The translations under genes were made by a program, and so were the position numbers. This document shows, one piece after another, positions 53,721 to 62,357 of a stretch of DNA of 64,000 bases (position 1 is the stretch's first letter; every line of letters starts with the position of its first letter). The notes below the pieces were generated by a model. It was not told the origin of the DNA, did no database searches, and was given only the letters and a program-made list of their open reading frames with translations. The DNA is taken from positions 372,001-436,000 of the forward strand of contig OZ240221.1 of NCBI GenBank assembly GCA_965197675.1. The letters are read 5' to 3'. The stretch comes from G965197675 sp965197675 (GTDB lineage: Bacteria; Chloroflexota; Dehalococcoidia; Plut-88900).

Positions 53721-54074
53721 CTAGGATAATAGCTGGTCCAGCTTCCCTGTGTCGAAGCCTACCACAAGTTGGTCATCGACTACTACGATAGGCCTGCGCA
53801 GAAGTGCCGGCTCCTTAGTCATCCACTCCAGCTTTTCGGTATCTGAGAGTTCATCGACTGAAAGATTCAACGCCTTGAGCCGAGTACTCTTCCTGGAAAA
53901 CAGATGCTCCATCGACTGCAGCTTCAACAAGCCTTGAATCTCTTCCCTACTCAACGGGTCACGAAATATCTCTCGCTCTTCCACCGAGATTCCCTTTTGC
54001 GAAAGAAACTCCTTCGCTCTACGACAGCTGGTTCAACTCCGTTTTAGATATATGGTAGCTTGCTTAGACGGCAT
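53721..54074 (-). CDS. ArsC/Spx-like thioredoxin-fold protein with predicted selenocysteine at residue 14
   Basis: ATG 54074 stands behind TTGGAGG. The frame runs 118 codons to 53721 with one internal TGA at 54033-54035. It reads ATIYLKRS, TGA, TSCRRAKEFLSQKGISVEER, then EIFRDPLSREEI, ALLRRPIVVVDDQLVVGFD. The family pattern is Y.K..C..CR.AK.FL, so the TGA replaces the first catalytic Cys and gives a U-T-S-C redox motif. RRPIVVVDD is the cis-Pro region. The length (117) fits the family. Relatives reduce arsenate or act in Spx-like regulation; here reduction of a disulfide or persulfide is inferred. A start at codon 31, after the TGA, would remove the active site. Confidence 0.85.
53999..54017 (-). 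promoter_or_regulatory. Candidate bacterial SECIS hairpin of the ArsC-like gene
   Basis: GCGAAGG and CUUUCGC pair (7 bp including one G-U) around an AGUUU loop that starts 22 nt after the TGA, with a G at loop position two. This fits the bacterial SECIS model. Confidence 0.65.
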
Positions 54075-54234
54075 CTATAACCTCCAATGTATCGCTAGGA
54101 TGCCGAGTTTATTGTAACCATGAGTAAACAACTCGTCTAGGACGCGAATTGCTTCATGACTAAGGTTACCTGCCTGCGTATCTATCTGAACATGGTGTAG
54201 GCAGGGCATTGCACCCTCACCCCAACCCTTCCCC

Positions 54235-54580
54235 AGAGGACCCTGTCCCAGAAGCCGTTGAAGTATCCGCTCACCCTGAGCTCGAAGTTTACCCTGAGCG
54301 TAGTCGAAGGGAAGGGGAGTGAGCGAGTGTCCCCACACAGGTAGACGCATTACTTCCTCCCCCAACCCCCTCCCATCATTCCTGCGTGCCCCCAGATACA
54401 AAACCCTACCTGGGCGGGTGGGTGAGGAACAAAGCCTTTGCCTTTCTGAGACAGGCCCATCAAGTGAGAGGCGGAGACCCCACCCATCATTCCAAGCACC
54501 CTCCTATGCCGTCATTCCCCTGCTACCCTCTTTTCCGTCATTCTCGTGCTTGACACGGGAATCCAGGGTTGGCACCTAGC
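54235..54580. repeat. Composite dispersed repeat, copy 9
   Basis: CTCACCCTGAGC, TACAAAACCCTACCTGGGCG and CGTCATTCTCGTGCTTGACA modules are present with some internal shuffling. Confidence 0.6.
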
Positions 54581-54655
54581 CTGTTGTGTCATGCGGCTAT
54601 ATATAGAATGAGAACCTACGTACTATAATGCAAGTACTCATCTCGCTTACAAGGA

Positions 54656-54784
54656 GGTATCACCCTTATTTCTCACGGAGGTCGTCGCCCAGGTGCAGGC
54701 GCTCCCAAGGACAACCTGAACGGACTGGAGCACAGGCGGAACTCTCGCCGGTTTCAAGAGTTTGTCAACGCCCCGCTGAAATAA
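54656..54784 (+). pseudogene. Fragment resembling terminase/HNH-associated N-terminus
   Basis: One frame reads HGGRRPGAGAPKDNLNGLEH before a TAA at 54782. The GGRRPGAGAPKGN..AL pattern is common at the start of mobile-element proteins. AAGGAGG lies at 54651, but no ATG, GTG or TTG follows at the right distance. It is probably a decayed start of a mobile gene. Confidence 0.35.
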
Positions 54785-54829
54785 AATTCCCGGCCCTTCT
54801 CCCTCGTGGGGTGAGGTGTCTCCGCTCAC

Positions 54830-55130
54830 CTGGTTCCCTTCGGTAAACTCAGGATAAACTCTAAGCTCGCCATGAGCGGGGCGGGTAAAAGAGACATCTG
54901 CTTACCCTGAGCCTGTCAAAGGGAGCCCTCACTCCCTATACCGTCATTCTCGTGCTTGACACGGGAATCCAGGGGATGGGTATTGTACAGTGTGGATGTT
55001 CCCCCTCACCCCAACCTTGGCCCAGAGGCTCCACGGAGGGAGTCCAGAGGGATGTGTCCCTCTGGCGGGGGGGCTAGGGGGCCTTCCTCAGCTTGACTGG
55101 GGAATGTGCCTCCAGACCCCAAACTCCACC
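54830..55130. repeat. Composite dispersed repeat, copy 10
   Basis: GGTTCCCTTCGGTAAACTC, CCGTCATTCTCGTGCTTGAC, AGGGAGTCCAGAGGGATGTG-like GGAGGGAGTCCAGAGGGATG and CTCAGCTTGACTGGGGAATG occur in order, leading into repeat E. Confidence 0.75.
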
Positions 55131-55326
55131 TGGGCGGGCGAGTGGGTCCAACCCCAACCTGATGAAAAACTCAATCAACATTAACGACATATTCGTGCCT
55201 GGGAAACCCCGAAAACAAAACTTTTTTTACAATTCAATCAAGTTTGAACGGGGATCAGAAAATTCAATCAAATTTCAAAGCTAAACAAAAAAGACAATCA
55301 AGTTGCCACACACAAACCCAGTCGGG
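55131..55326 (-). repeat. Repeat E, copy 2
   Basis: Inverted, highly similar copy of 30975-31172. CAATCAA occurs at 55172, 55235, 55265 and 55295, so the last three are exactly 30 bases apart. The outer edge ends CCCAGTCGGG. There is no frame of note. Confidence 0.8.
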
Positions 55327-55489
55327 ATATGATGCAGGGCAACCCCTTCCATTGACAAGGCAAGAGAGAGGCGTGTACAATACCGCCGCCTGTTGGCCGC
55401 ATTCACAGAAGTCTAGTATGTGCTCCGGCCATCACTCCCAGGCGGAATCCTAACTTCGGTACATTTCACATCAGTAAGAGGAGGTTGAC

Positions 55490-56638
55490 ATGGGAGAGTT
55501 GTCTCGAAAAGCGGCCATCGTAGGCGTGGATGAGTCCGACGAGATAGGTATAGTAGAAAACAAATCTAGACTACAGCACGCCGCCGAGGCCTCTTTCAAC
55601 GCCCTCGAGGATGCGGGACTCACCCTGAAGGACGTCGATGCCCTATTCATCGCTGGTCCCAGTCCATACGTTATGGCCGAATACCTGGGAATCACCCCCA
55701 GATACACCGACGGCACCAACGTGGGCGGTTCGTCCTTTGTGATTCATATCGAGCACGCTATGGCGGCGATCAGCGCAGGCCTGATAGACGTTGCTCTAAT
55801 CACTCACGGTGAGACGGGGCGGAGTAGCAGGCAGTTTCATTCGGACGTGGACCTCAATATGCCCCAGCCTCAATACGAATGGCCCTACGGCTTCATGATC
55901 GAGCCTCACTCATACGCTTTGGCCTGCACTCGCTACATGAACGAGTTTGGACAAGAACGGACTCAGAATGCGTTGGGCGAGATCGCCGTATCCACCAGGA
56001 AATGGGCCCAACTCAACCCGAAATCTCTCATAAAAGACCCGATGACCATGGAGGACTATCACAGCTCCCGATGGATCTCCTGGCCCTTCCACCTGCTCGA
56101 TTGCTGCCTGGTGACTGATGGGGGTGGGGCCTGCGTGGTGACTTCGGCCGCCGCAGCTCGAAATACCAAGAAGAAACCAGTATGGGTCTTGGGGTCGGCA
56201 GAAGGCCACGATCATGGAGAAGGCCTGGTAGGTCAAGAGGACCTGACCTCTACCATAGCCAGAGAGACGGGACCCAGAGCGCTGGCCATGGCGGGAGTAA
56301 CCCACGACGATATAGACCTGGCTATGATTTACGACTCCTTCACCTATACCACTCTGATTACTCTGGAGAGCCTGGGGTTCTGCAAAAGAGGTGAAGGTCC
56401 TGACCTAGTAGCCAATCAGAGGACTGCCCCAGGCGGGGACTTTCCGGTAAACACCAACGGTGGCGGCCTTTCCTATACTCACACCGGAATGTACGGGATG
56501 TTCCTGCTTCTGGAGGCGGCTCGTCAGCTTAGAGGAGAAGCCGGTGAGCGACAGGTAAAGGATGCCCAGCTAGCCATCGTCAACGGCACAGGGGGAACCC
56601 TCTCTTCCTGCGGCACGGTGGTTTTGGCCTCCGATTAG
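55490..56638 (+). CDS. Thiolase-like (SCP-x/Ltp type) acyl-CoA enzyme, second copy
   Basis: The 382-residue protein parallels the thiolase at 38.4-39.5 kb: KAAIVGVDESDEIGIVENKS, AEASFNALEDAGLTLKDVDA, WISWPFHLLDCCLVTDGGGA, IYDSFTYTTLITLESLGFCK and FPVNTNGGGLSYTHTGMYGM. As there, the classic thiolase Cys is not evident, and the pairing with a DUF35 gene directly downstream suggests an Ltp-type aldolase or condensing complex. AGGAGG precedes the ATG. The two modules differ enough to have separate substrates. Confidence 0.88.
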   Translation: MGELSRKAAIVGVDESDEIGIVENKSRLQHAAEASFNALEDAGLTLKDVDALFIAGPSPYVMAEYLGITPRYTDGTNVGGSSFVIHIEHAMAAISAGLIDVALITHGETGRSSRQFHSDVDLNMPQPQYEWPYGFMIEPHSYALACTRYMNEFGQERTQNALGEIAVSTRKWAQLNPKSLIKDPMTMEDYHSSRWISWPFHLLDCCLVTDGGGACVVTSAAAARNTKKKPVWVLGSAEGHDHGEGLVGQEDLTSTIARETGPRALAMAGVTHDDIDLAMIYDSFTYTTLITLESLGFCKRGEGPDLVANQRTAPGGDFPVNTNGGGLSYTHTGMYGMFLLLEAARQLRGEAGERQVKDAQLAIVNGTGGTLSSCGTVVLASD

Positions 56639-56671
56639 GGGATTCCAGCCTTTTAACGAGAGGAGAAAATC

Positions 56672-57088
56672 ATGGCGGAAAGTGAACAGCAAATTCCTCT
56701 TCCTGTGACGCAACCCGAGTCCGACTTCTATTGGGAGAAGGCCAAAAATCACGAGCTCTGGGTTCGCAAGTGCAATGCCTGTAACAAGGCCTATTTCTAT
56801 CCAAGAGACTTTTGCCCCAAGTGTCACAGCAGGGACGTGAGCTGGGTTCAGAGCAGCGGAAAGGGGACTCTGTACGCCTTTTCCATAGTGCACCGCTCTC
56901 CACCCCCCTTCAGGCAGAGGTGCCCCTATGTCGTGGCTCTGGTAGAAGTGGAAGATGGCACTCGAATTCCCACCAACCTGGTCATGGACGACCCCACACC
57001 GGAGAAGATAAAGATAGGAATGCCCTTAGAGGTTATCTTCGAAGATGTAACGGAAGAGGTAACCCTCCCCAAATTCAAGCCCGCCTAG
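56672..57088 (+). CDS. DUF35 Zn-ribbon/OB-fold protein, second copy
   Basis: The 138-residue protein has the zinc ribbon (KCNACNKAYFYPRDFCPKCH), the OB-fold (GKGTLYAFSIVHRSPPPFRQ, YVVALVEVEDGTRIPTNLV) and the tail VIFEDVTEEVTLPKFKP. It is the partner of the thiolase that ends 34 bases upstream. GAGAGGAGAAA precedes the ATG. Confidence 0.9.
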   Translation: MAESEQQIPLPVTQPESDFYWEKAKNHELWVRKCNACNKAYFYPRDFCPKCHSRDVSWVQSSGKGTLYAFSIVHRSPPPFRQRCPYVVALVEVEDGTRIPTNLVMDDPTPEKIKIGMPLEVIFEDVTEEVTLPKFKPA

Positions 57089-57093
57089 TTAGA

Positions 57094-57789
57094 TCAGTTG
57101 GGAGAGAAGCGGCCTCTGGATGGCCCGCCGTCGGAATCGGTTTTATCCTGGGCCTGCCGTTTCTGGGAGAGAAACAATCGTAGGGCTAGATTCTCCTGCT
57201 CTAACAACGTCAGCTCCTCTCGTATCCGCTCCTCTGCTGAAGGGATTTCAAGAAGCTTCTGTTTCCTTCTGGAGTCGGTGCTCATGGCAGAAGCCACAAG
57301 ATATGAAAGCTTATCGGGATCATCCTCCAGTCTGACCTCCTTGGGCTCGCTTTCAGTCAGAGCGGAATACAGGGAGATGTAGGTTTCGAAGTGCTTTCTG
57401 AGGCTGACAGCCAATTCCTCCGTCTCCTCTGAATCGTTCCCGGGCCGGTCCAGCATCTCTACTTTCCCAACGATGTAGGGTTTAGTCTGCTCTATTTCCA
57501 ATATCCTAAACGGGGTATCTCCCATTGCGATGAGGTTCATGCGACCTCCCGGCTGAGGAGTCACATCTATGATTCTGGCTAGGGTCCCTATATCGTAGGG
57601 TACGGCAGGCGCTCCCACTTCCCTGCCTGATTTTATCAAGGCAACACCAAAGCTGCGGTCCCCCTCCAGGCAACGCTTCATCATCAGCTTGTATCGCTCT
57701 TCGAAGATGCGGAGGGGCAGCACCATTCCAGGAAAAAGAACGACACCCAAGGGAAAGAGTGAAAGCTCCCTGGATATAGGATTGGACAT
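57094..57789 (-). CDS. Lon N-terminal-domain (LonN/PUA-like) protein
   Basis: The 231-residue protein is the substrate-binding N-domain of Lon without ATPase or protease: LSLFPLGVVLFPGMVLPLRI, FEERYKLMMKRCLEGDRSFG, VPYDIGTLARIIDVTPQPGG and RILEIEQTKPYIVGKVEML, then a helical bundle with KLSYLVASAM and LLEIPSAEERIREELTLLEQ. Its role in bacteria is unclear; peptide or substrate binding is inferred. It follows the EVE-domain gene by 12 bases. Confidence 0.9.
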   Translation of the reverse strand: MSNPISRELSLFPLGVVLFPGMVLPLRIFEERYKLMMKRCLEGDRSFGVALIKSGREVGAPAVPYDIGTLARIIDVTPQPGGRMNLIAMGDTPFRILEIEQTKPYIVGKVEMLDRPGNDSEETEELAVSLRKHFETYISLYSALTESEPKEVRLEDDPDKLSYLVASAMSTDSRRKQKLLEIPSAEERIREELTLLEQENLALRLFLSQKRQAQDKTDSDGGPSRGRFSPN

Positions 57790-57801
57790 GGCATGTTGCT
57801 C

Positions 57802-58269
57802 TTAAGATGCTGCTGTAGGACTGGCGGCTTTTCTGGAAGATAGCTGTTTTTCTATGAGGCTGAAGTCCTCCTCGGAGAAACGGTGAACGTTACCCTGAAA
57901 AGCCAGATGCCAGTGTTCGGCGGGCCATCTCTTAACGTACTCCATATGCGGCACTACGTCCTTCGCATCTATAAACTGGTCGGCATTTAGGATCACGTCC
58001 GGGTTGATCTGCACCCTGAATGGATAATCTTCGCCCTTCTTCTTGCTGTTCCAGATGGGGCTGTGGTCTTCAACGTAAGTAGAAGTGATGGTAGCTGTAC
58101 CACCAAACTGCTGCACTCCGGTCAGGTAGTAGAGAATCCTATCGCCAGGCTGCATTTTCTCAGCCTTCTTTCGATGACGGCTCTTCATGCCTTGAATGGT
58201 GAACCCCAAGGATCTGGACACTTCAAAGTTTTCGGCCGAGCTTACCAACATCCAAAAATTAGTGGTCAT
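57802..58269 (-). CDS. EVE-domain protein
   Basis: The 155-residue product has the EVE (PUA-related) fold: NFWMLVSSAENFEVSRSLGF, MQPGDRILYYLTGVQQFGGT and YPFRVQINPDVIL. EVE domains bind modified bases in DNA or RNA and often occur in defence or RNA-modification genes. Here it lies between moaA and LonN, so a housekeeping role is equally possible. Confidence 0.87.
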   Translation of the reverse strand: MTTNFWMLVSSAENFEVSRSLGFTIQGMKSRHRKKAEKMQPGDRILYYLTGVQQFGGTATITSTYVEDHSPIWNSKKKGEDYPFRVQINPDVILNADQFIDAKDVVPHMEYVKRWPAEHWHLAFQGNVHRFSEEDFSLIEKQLSSRKAASPTAAS

Positions 58270-58281
58270 AATGCCTCTCTT

Positions 58282-59322
58282 TTATCCCCCGATGTGGTAC
58301 ATCTCTACCTTCTTCCGCGAGGAAACCTCCATGGAAGCCCGCTCTTCAGAGTACCTATCCGTTCTCCGGTTCCAGGTATCTTTAACGATACCCAACACCT
58401 CTTCATCGCCGGCACCCGCCCGGAGGGGCCCTCGCAGGTCGACACCCTCAGTTGCAAAGAGGCATGTATAAATCTTGCCTTCAGCGGATAGTCGAGCACG
58501 AGTGCAGTCCCCGCAAAAAGGCTTGCTCACCGAGGCTATCACACCTATCTCCCCGCTGCCATCCCCATACCTGTATCGTTGAGCAACCTCACCCCGGTAG
58601 CTCCTCTGGACAGGCTCCAGAGGCATCTCTGCGTTGATAATGCCCACGATTTCATCCGCGGTAACCACCTGGTCTGACTGCCATTGGTTCAGGTTCCCCA
58701 CGTCCATGTATTCGATGAAGCGGAGGATAAGACCCATATCCTTTGCATACTTGGTTAGCTCCACGATAGTGTGGTCGTTGACTCCCCTCTGGACGACTAC
58801 GTTGATCTTGACGGGTGACAGACCCGCCTCTGCTGCCTTCCGGATACCGTTCATTACCCTCCCTGTGCCGAACCCTCTTCCATTCATACGACCAAATATC
58901 TCGTCGTCCAAGGTGTGCAGGCTAACGGTGACCCTGTGAAGTCCAGCATCCTTCAGGGCTTGTGCCTTCTGAGCCAGCATGAATCCGTTAGTTGTGAGGG
59001 CAATGTCCTCCAATCCATCGATGTTTGCCAGTTGCTCTACTAGGACTTCCACGTTGGCCCTCAGCAACGGCTCACCTCCGGTCAAACGCACCTTCCGAAC
59101 TCCCAGAGACACTAAAAGCCTGGTCAGCCGTGAAATCTCTTCGAAAGTCAGAATCTCGTCCCTGGGAAGAAACTGATATCGCTCGCCATAGATCTCGGCA
59201 GGCATACAGAAAGGACACCGGAAGTTACACCTGTCAGTAACCGAGACGCGTAGGTCTCGCAGAGGTCTGCCAAACACGTCTAGCAAAGGATTAGAGGTAT
59301 CTTTGGAAGGAGACGTTGCCAT
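58282..59322 (-). CDS. moaA: GTP 3',8-cyclase
   Basis: MoaA starts molybdenum cofactor synthesis from GTP. Cys32, Cys36 and Cys39 (DRCNFRCPFC) bind the SAM cluster, KVRLTGGEPLLR and TTNGF follow, and the second cluster is held by FCGDCTRARLSAEGKIYTCL. At 346 residues it is slightly longer than usual at the C-terminus. It begins a three-gene minus-strand run with the EVE and LonN genes. No other moa gene is in the window. Confidence 0.93.
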   Translation of the reverse strand: MATSPSKDTSNPLLDVFGRPLRDLRVSVTDRCNFRCPFCMPAEIYGERYQFLPRDEILTFEEISRLTRLLVSLGVRKVRLTGGEPLLRANVEVLVEQLANIDGLEDIALTTNGFMLAQKAQALKDAGLHRVTVSLHTLDDEIFGRMNGRGFGTGRVMNGIRKAAEAGLSPVKINVVVQRGVNDHTIVELTKYAKDMGLILRFIEYMDVGNLNQWQSDQVVTADEIVGIINAEMPLEPVQRSYRGEVAQRYRYGDGSGEIGVIASVSKPFCGDCTRARLSAEGKIYTCLFATEGVDLRGPLRAGAGDEEVLGIVKDTWNRRTDRYSEERASMEVSSRKKVEMYHIGG

Positions 59323-59415
59323 CTTAAATCTAGCTTCGAGAGCTCAAGCGCACGCCAGTAAACTATTTTATCCTGTGCTGGCCCAGATGTACAGGCGTTG
59401 TACTCGCCCAGTAGA

Positions 59416-59892
59416 TCAGAGACACTTTGGCCATTGCTTCATAAATCGAAGAGCATCACCGTAGCGGATATACGGAGGGTCTCGGAGCCTCACCATTTCG
59501 AGGGCTGGACGCGCTCTGACCAGTACAGAGCCCGATACATTACGCTGCATCCCTTGAAAGATCATTTCGGCTGCATCGAAGCGAAACTGGGTCAAGGCCT
59601 CCCTGGGCTCGGGATAGGTCGCGACTGTGCCGAGAACTTGCACCTCTCCCAAACCGTTGTAGTGGCTGAGGTCGCTTCGATCTGGCACGGGGCCGTCCAG
59701 GGCGCCGCGACTTACTCCCATGGAAAGAGCCGTAAGGGTGATCAACACCAGGACGGCGCCGTGTCGACGGAGTAAGAGGAGGAAGGGTATCAGAAGGAGT
59801 CCCAGGCACAGAAAAGGAAGGCCGGGCAGGTCCACCCTGGAGCCAACGAGCACCCCAAAAACAAAGGCGATACTGAATAAGACTACTCGCAC
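59416..59892 (-). pseudogene. comEC: ComEC, N-terminal fragment
   Basis: The 158-residue frame holds only the start of ComEC: two membrane helices (LFSIAFVFGVLVGSRVDLPG, FLCLGLLLIPFLLLLRR) and the DUF4131 segment (VQVLGTVATYPEPREALTQF, GSVLVRARPALEMVRLRDPP, IRYGDAL). The DNA-transport core and hydrolase domain are missing; a normal ComEC has about 700 residues. After GDAL the sequence departs from the family and stops. The DNA-uptake channel is thus broken here, although comEA upstream is intact. Confidence 0.8.
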
Positions 59893-59919
59893 TGACCCCG
59901 CCTCTGATGGTAGCCGTAG

Positions 59920-60453
59920 CTAGTTCACAGTTATGTATTCTCGGATGGCCTCGAAGGTCTTCTCACCAATGCCCCTGACCTTGACGATGTCCTCGATGCG
60001 TAGAAAGGCACCGTGGGCTTCTCGATAGTCGATGATCTCCTGTGCTCGAGAGGGGCCGATAAGGCTCAATGACTGAAGAAGCTCTGAGCTGGCGGAGTTG
60101 ATGTCTATTAGAGGATTCCCATCGGCCGTGGTGTCGATATCAGTAGTGCTTCCGCCCAGCGGCAAGACTTGAACGTGCTGTCCGTCTCTCAGCTCGGCTG
60201 CCAGATTGACGCTATCGACATCGGCGCCGCCGGTGAATCCCCCTGCGGCCTCCACGGCATCCACTACACGCTCGGCGGTGATGGGCAGTGTGTACACCCC
60301 TGGATCCATAACCTCACCGGTTACGTACACCACAAGCTCGTTGGAGGGAGTTGCAGTGAGGACAGCTATCTCTATGCCGTTATCTCTGCAGGATGTCGAC
60401 AGTAAAGTGCTACATGAAAGAGCCAGGAGCAATAGAGCAGATGGGAACCTCAC
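59920..60453 (-). CDS. comEA: ComEA-like DNA-binding lipoprotein
   Basis: The 177-residue protein starts with a lipoprotein-like leader (LLLALSCSTLLSTSC), then an SLBB domain (VYVTGEVMDPGVYTLPITA, AEAAGGFTGGADVDSVNLA) and a C-terminal helix-hairpin-helix pair (DINSASSELLQSLSLIGPSR, HGAFLRIEDIVKVRGIGEKT). ComEA receives DNA outside the membrane for uptake by ComEC. With comEC truncated just downstream, natural competence is doubtful unless another copy exists. Confidence 0.9.
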   Translation of the reverse strand: MRFPSALLLLALSCSTLLSTSCRDNGIEIAVLTATPSNELVVYVTGEVMDPGVYTLPITAERVVDAVEAAGGFTGGADVDSVNLAAELRDGQHVQVLPLGGSTTDIDTTADGNPLIDINSASSELLQSLSLIGPSRAQEIIDYREAHGAFLRIEDIVKVRGIGEKTFEAIREYITVN

Positions 60454-60568
60454 TTCCGTACCCCCGCAAAGTGAGAAGAGGAGATGGGCTAACTATATGC
60501 CCACGAAAACAGGGCTGTCAAACTCGTCGTACCCTGTCAGAGGTGACGATGAAGCTGGGATCACCTGG

Positions 60569-60667
60569 TCACAGACCAGAGACTGTCCCATAGACCAATC
60601 CCATGAGCACCGCCCCAGTAATCCCCAGTATCAAATACGCTGCAAAAACAGACCTTCTGACCACCAT
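60569..60667 (-). CDS. Possible 32-residue membrane peptide
   Basis: A short frame encodes one hydrophobic helix (SVFAAYLILGITGAVLMGLV) upstream of comEA on the same strand. No good ribosome binding site is visible. It is a weak call. Confidence 0.25.
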   Translation of the reverse strand: MVVRRSVFAAYLILGITGAVLMGLVYGTVSGL

Positions 60668-60719
60668 AAAGACCGCTGCTATTTATCCCAGCTAATCAGA
60701 CAAGCCTAATCTCCCAGCT

Positions 60720-61142
60720 AAATTCGTGAGAGGGGATTTGGAGTGGTTGGGGTGGGTGACCATTTTATGACGCCCTGAGATGCGAGGGGTGTGCTTTCCC
60801 TCGATTTGGGTTGTCTTCAGGTTGGGGTAGGCGTGGCTCGGGCAGATTGGCCCGGTTGAGATGCCTGCAGGCGCCGAGCCTGTGCGAGGACCGTCTATGA
60901 CGGGGTGGCCTCGCGCTGGGCTGCAGGCCATATGCCTTTTTCCGGAGCAAGTCTCGCAGGGCGTGATTGTCGAGCGTGGCCTCCGCCAATAGCTCCGTAA
61001 GTTTGGGTTCTCCTCCTGGCACTGAAATGGCAGCCCTGCCTGTGCGTGGACGCCGGCAGACAGGAGCCCTTGCTTCATAATAGGTACACCTCGTTGGTGA
61101 TCGTTTCTCATTGTCATGAAGCATCATAGCCCACTTCACCAC
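60720..61142 (-). pseudogene. IS3-family orfA/orfB remnant
   Basis: A minus-strand frame contains PKLTELLAEATLDNHALRDL LRKKA, like the coiled-coil end of IS3 OrfA (RLK.L.AE..LDN.ALKD.L.KK). The next segment, in broken frames, has ACRHLN like the start of OrfB. The upstream helix-turn-helix and the DDE core are missing. It is an inactive scar. The motif CGAATTTAGCTGGGAGA at its lower end resembles those near 4890 and 22720. Confidence 0.65.
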
Positions 61143-61147
61143 AGGCC

Positions 61148-61210
61148 TGTCTGCTGCCAGGCAGGCGCCAACGAGGTGTTTTTACGTATTTAGATGGGAA
61201 ATCTAGGCAA
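61148..61210. repeat. Repeat shared with 37897-37943
   Basis: GCGCCAACGAGGTGTTTTTAC and TATTTAGATGGGAAATCTAG match the 37.9-kb copy with few changes. Its last part, ATGGGAAATCTAGGCAAGTA, is also repeated near 62296 as ATGGGGAATTTAGGCAAGTA. Confidence 0.7.
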
Positions 61211-61220
61211 GTACACTCCG

Positions 61221-61249
61221 TTGACCTTGGGGTTGGGTTCATTTAGACT
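61221..61249 (+). promoter_or_regulatory. Possible promoter of the septum-formation lipoprotein
   Basis: TTGACC, a 17-base spacer and TAGACT lie about 85 bases before the start. The same upstream sequence recurs before the putative RNA promoter at 62323. Confidence 0.4.
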
Positions 61250-61332
61250 TTGACGGAGGATACCCGCCGCCGTCATTCACCTTGCGCGATAGGGGGTGAC
61301 GGCCATTGAGTTCAGCCAAAGAGGACATGTTG

Positions 61333-61821
61333 ATGAGCCATTCTGAGACAAGCAGAGGCAGAGTAAGCAGGTCGTTTGGCGGCCTCATTAGGCTTACGGC
61401 AGTGGCATCCCTCATGATGGCAGTCGCTATGGCGTGCGGCGGGGCCACGGACGTGTTCTCATTGGAGGTCGGCGACTGCTTTGAAGATCCGGATACTGGG
61501 TTCGCCGATGTGTCGGAGGTCGAAACAGTTCAGTGCTCGGAGAGCCACGACAACGAGATCTACGCGATTGCCGACCACCCTGCGGGAGACGACGCGCCGT
61601 ATCCCGGCCAGGATGCGCTCAAGTCCTACGGCTTGGATTACTGCCTCAGCGAGTTCGAGAGCTACGTCGGTGCCCCTTACGCGGACTCCCGCCTTGACTT
61701 CAGCTACTTCTACCCATTGAGCGACGGATGGGAAAGCGACGACGATCGTGAGTTCGCCTGTTTCCTCTACGACCTCGACTTCGAAAAGCTCACGGAATCG
61801 ATGAAGGACAGCGGCGAGTAG
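61333..61821 (+). CDS. Septum-formation-domain lipoprotein
   Basis: After a leader with lipobox (LMMAVAMAC) the protein has a Septum_form-like domain: FSLEVGDCFEDPDTG, VETVQCSESHDNEIYAI and ALKSYGLDYCLSEFESYVGA, ending in FACFLYD. The conserved cysteines probably form disulfides outside the cell. The name comes from a family with a suggested septation role in actinobacteria, but the function is not proven. ATG 61333 is chosen for AGAGGA eight bases upstream; upstream in-frame starts exist at 61306 and 61327. Confidence 0.8.
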   Translation: MSHSETSRGRVSRSFGGLIRLTAVASLMMAVAMACGGATDVFSLEVGDCFEDPDTGFADVSEVETVQCSESHDNEIYAIADHPAGDDAPYPGQDALKSYGLDYCLSEFESYVGAPYADSRLDFSYFYPLSDGWESDDDREFACFLYDLDFEKLTESMKDSGE

Positions 61822-61929
61822 CCTCGTCGCAATCGCACTCCCCACCCGCACTACCGTGATGACCCACTCCTCTACCGTCATCAACCGGTTTTGAACCTTA
61901 TCCCTTCGGTCGTCAGCATAGGGCGTATC

Positions 61930-62289
61930 TAGTGCGACTGTAGGTGCCCCGTTCGCTCCCTTGAATGACCACATCGGTCATCGTCCACTCATCGGAGGTG
62001 CACCGGTCACGACGACCGACCACTGCAACGAGTGGCGCCGGGTTACAAGCGTTCTACCGGCGGGTGACTTCAAACACCTGCTGGGGACTGGGGTTCAGGC
62101 AGTGTAGCTTTCACCGTATCGCGCGGGCCTTGCGGAACCGGTCTTACAACGCTTTCAGGCCGTAGCCGCTTTACCGACATGCTGGTTTCCCCCTAGGCTT
62201 TCGCTTCGAGGTGGGTCGGTTGGCCCAGGAACCTTCTCCGAGTTCCTCCCAACTGAGCTGGGTATCCTATGCCGCGTAACGCGGCGCAC
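61930..62289 (-). other. GC-rich structured stretch, possible group II intron remnant
   Basis: Read on the minus strand from 62289 it begins GTGCGCC and contains CGAAGCGAAAGCCTAGGGGG, AAACC, GGTAAAGCGG and CCTGAAAGCG, phrases reminiscent of group II intron domain I, whose 5' end is GTGYG. No reverse transcriptase frame is present. No protein is supported on either strand. The identification is tentative. Confidence 0.3.
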
Positions 62290-62322
62290 ATTCGCATGGG
62301 GAATTTAGGCAAGTACAACTAC

Positions 62323-62352
62323 TTGACAGAATATCGTCCGATTTCATAAAAT
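62323..62352 (+). promoter_or_regulatory. Promoter of a putative non-coding RNA
   Basis: TTGACA (62323-62328) and TAAAAT (62347-62352) are separated by 18 bases, a good sigma70-type pair. No frame of useful length follows before the terminator at 62604-62639. Confidence 0.6.
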
Positions 62353-62357
62353 TAAGA

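Noticed and set aside
55160..55310. CRISPR-like array from the 30-bp spaced CAATCAA motifs
   Set aside because: The repeated part is only about 7-12 bases with no constant repeat and spacer structure, and no cas genes are present.
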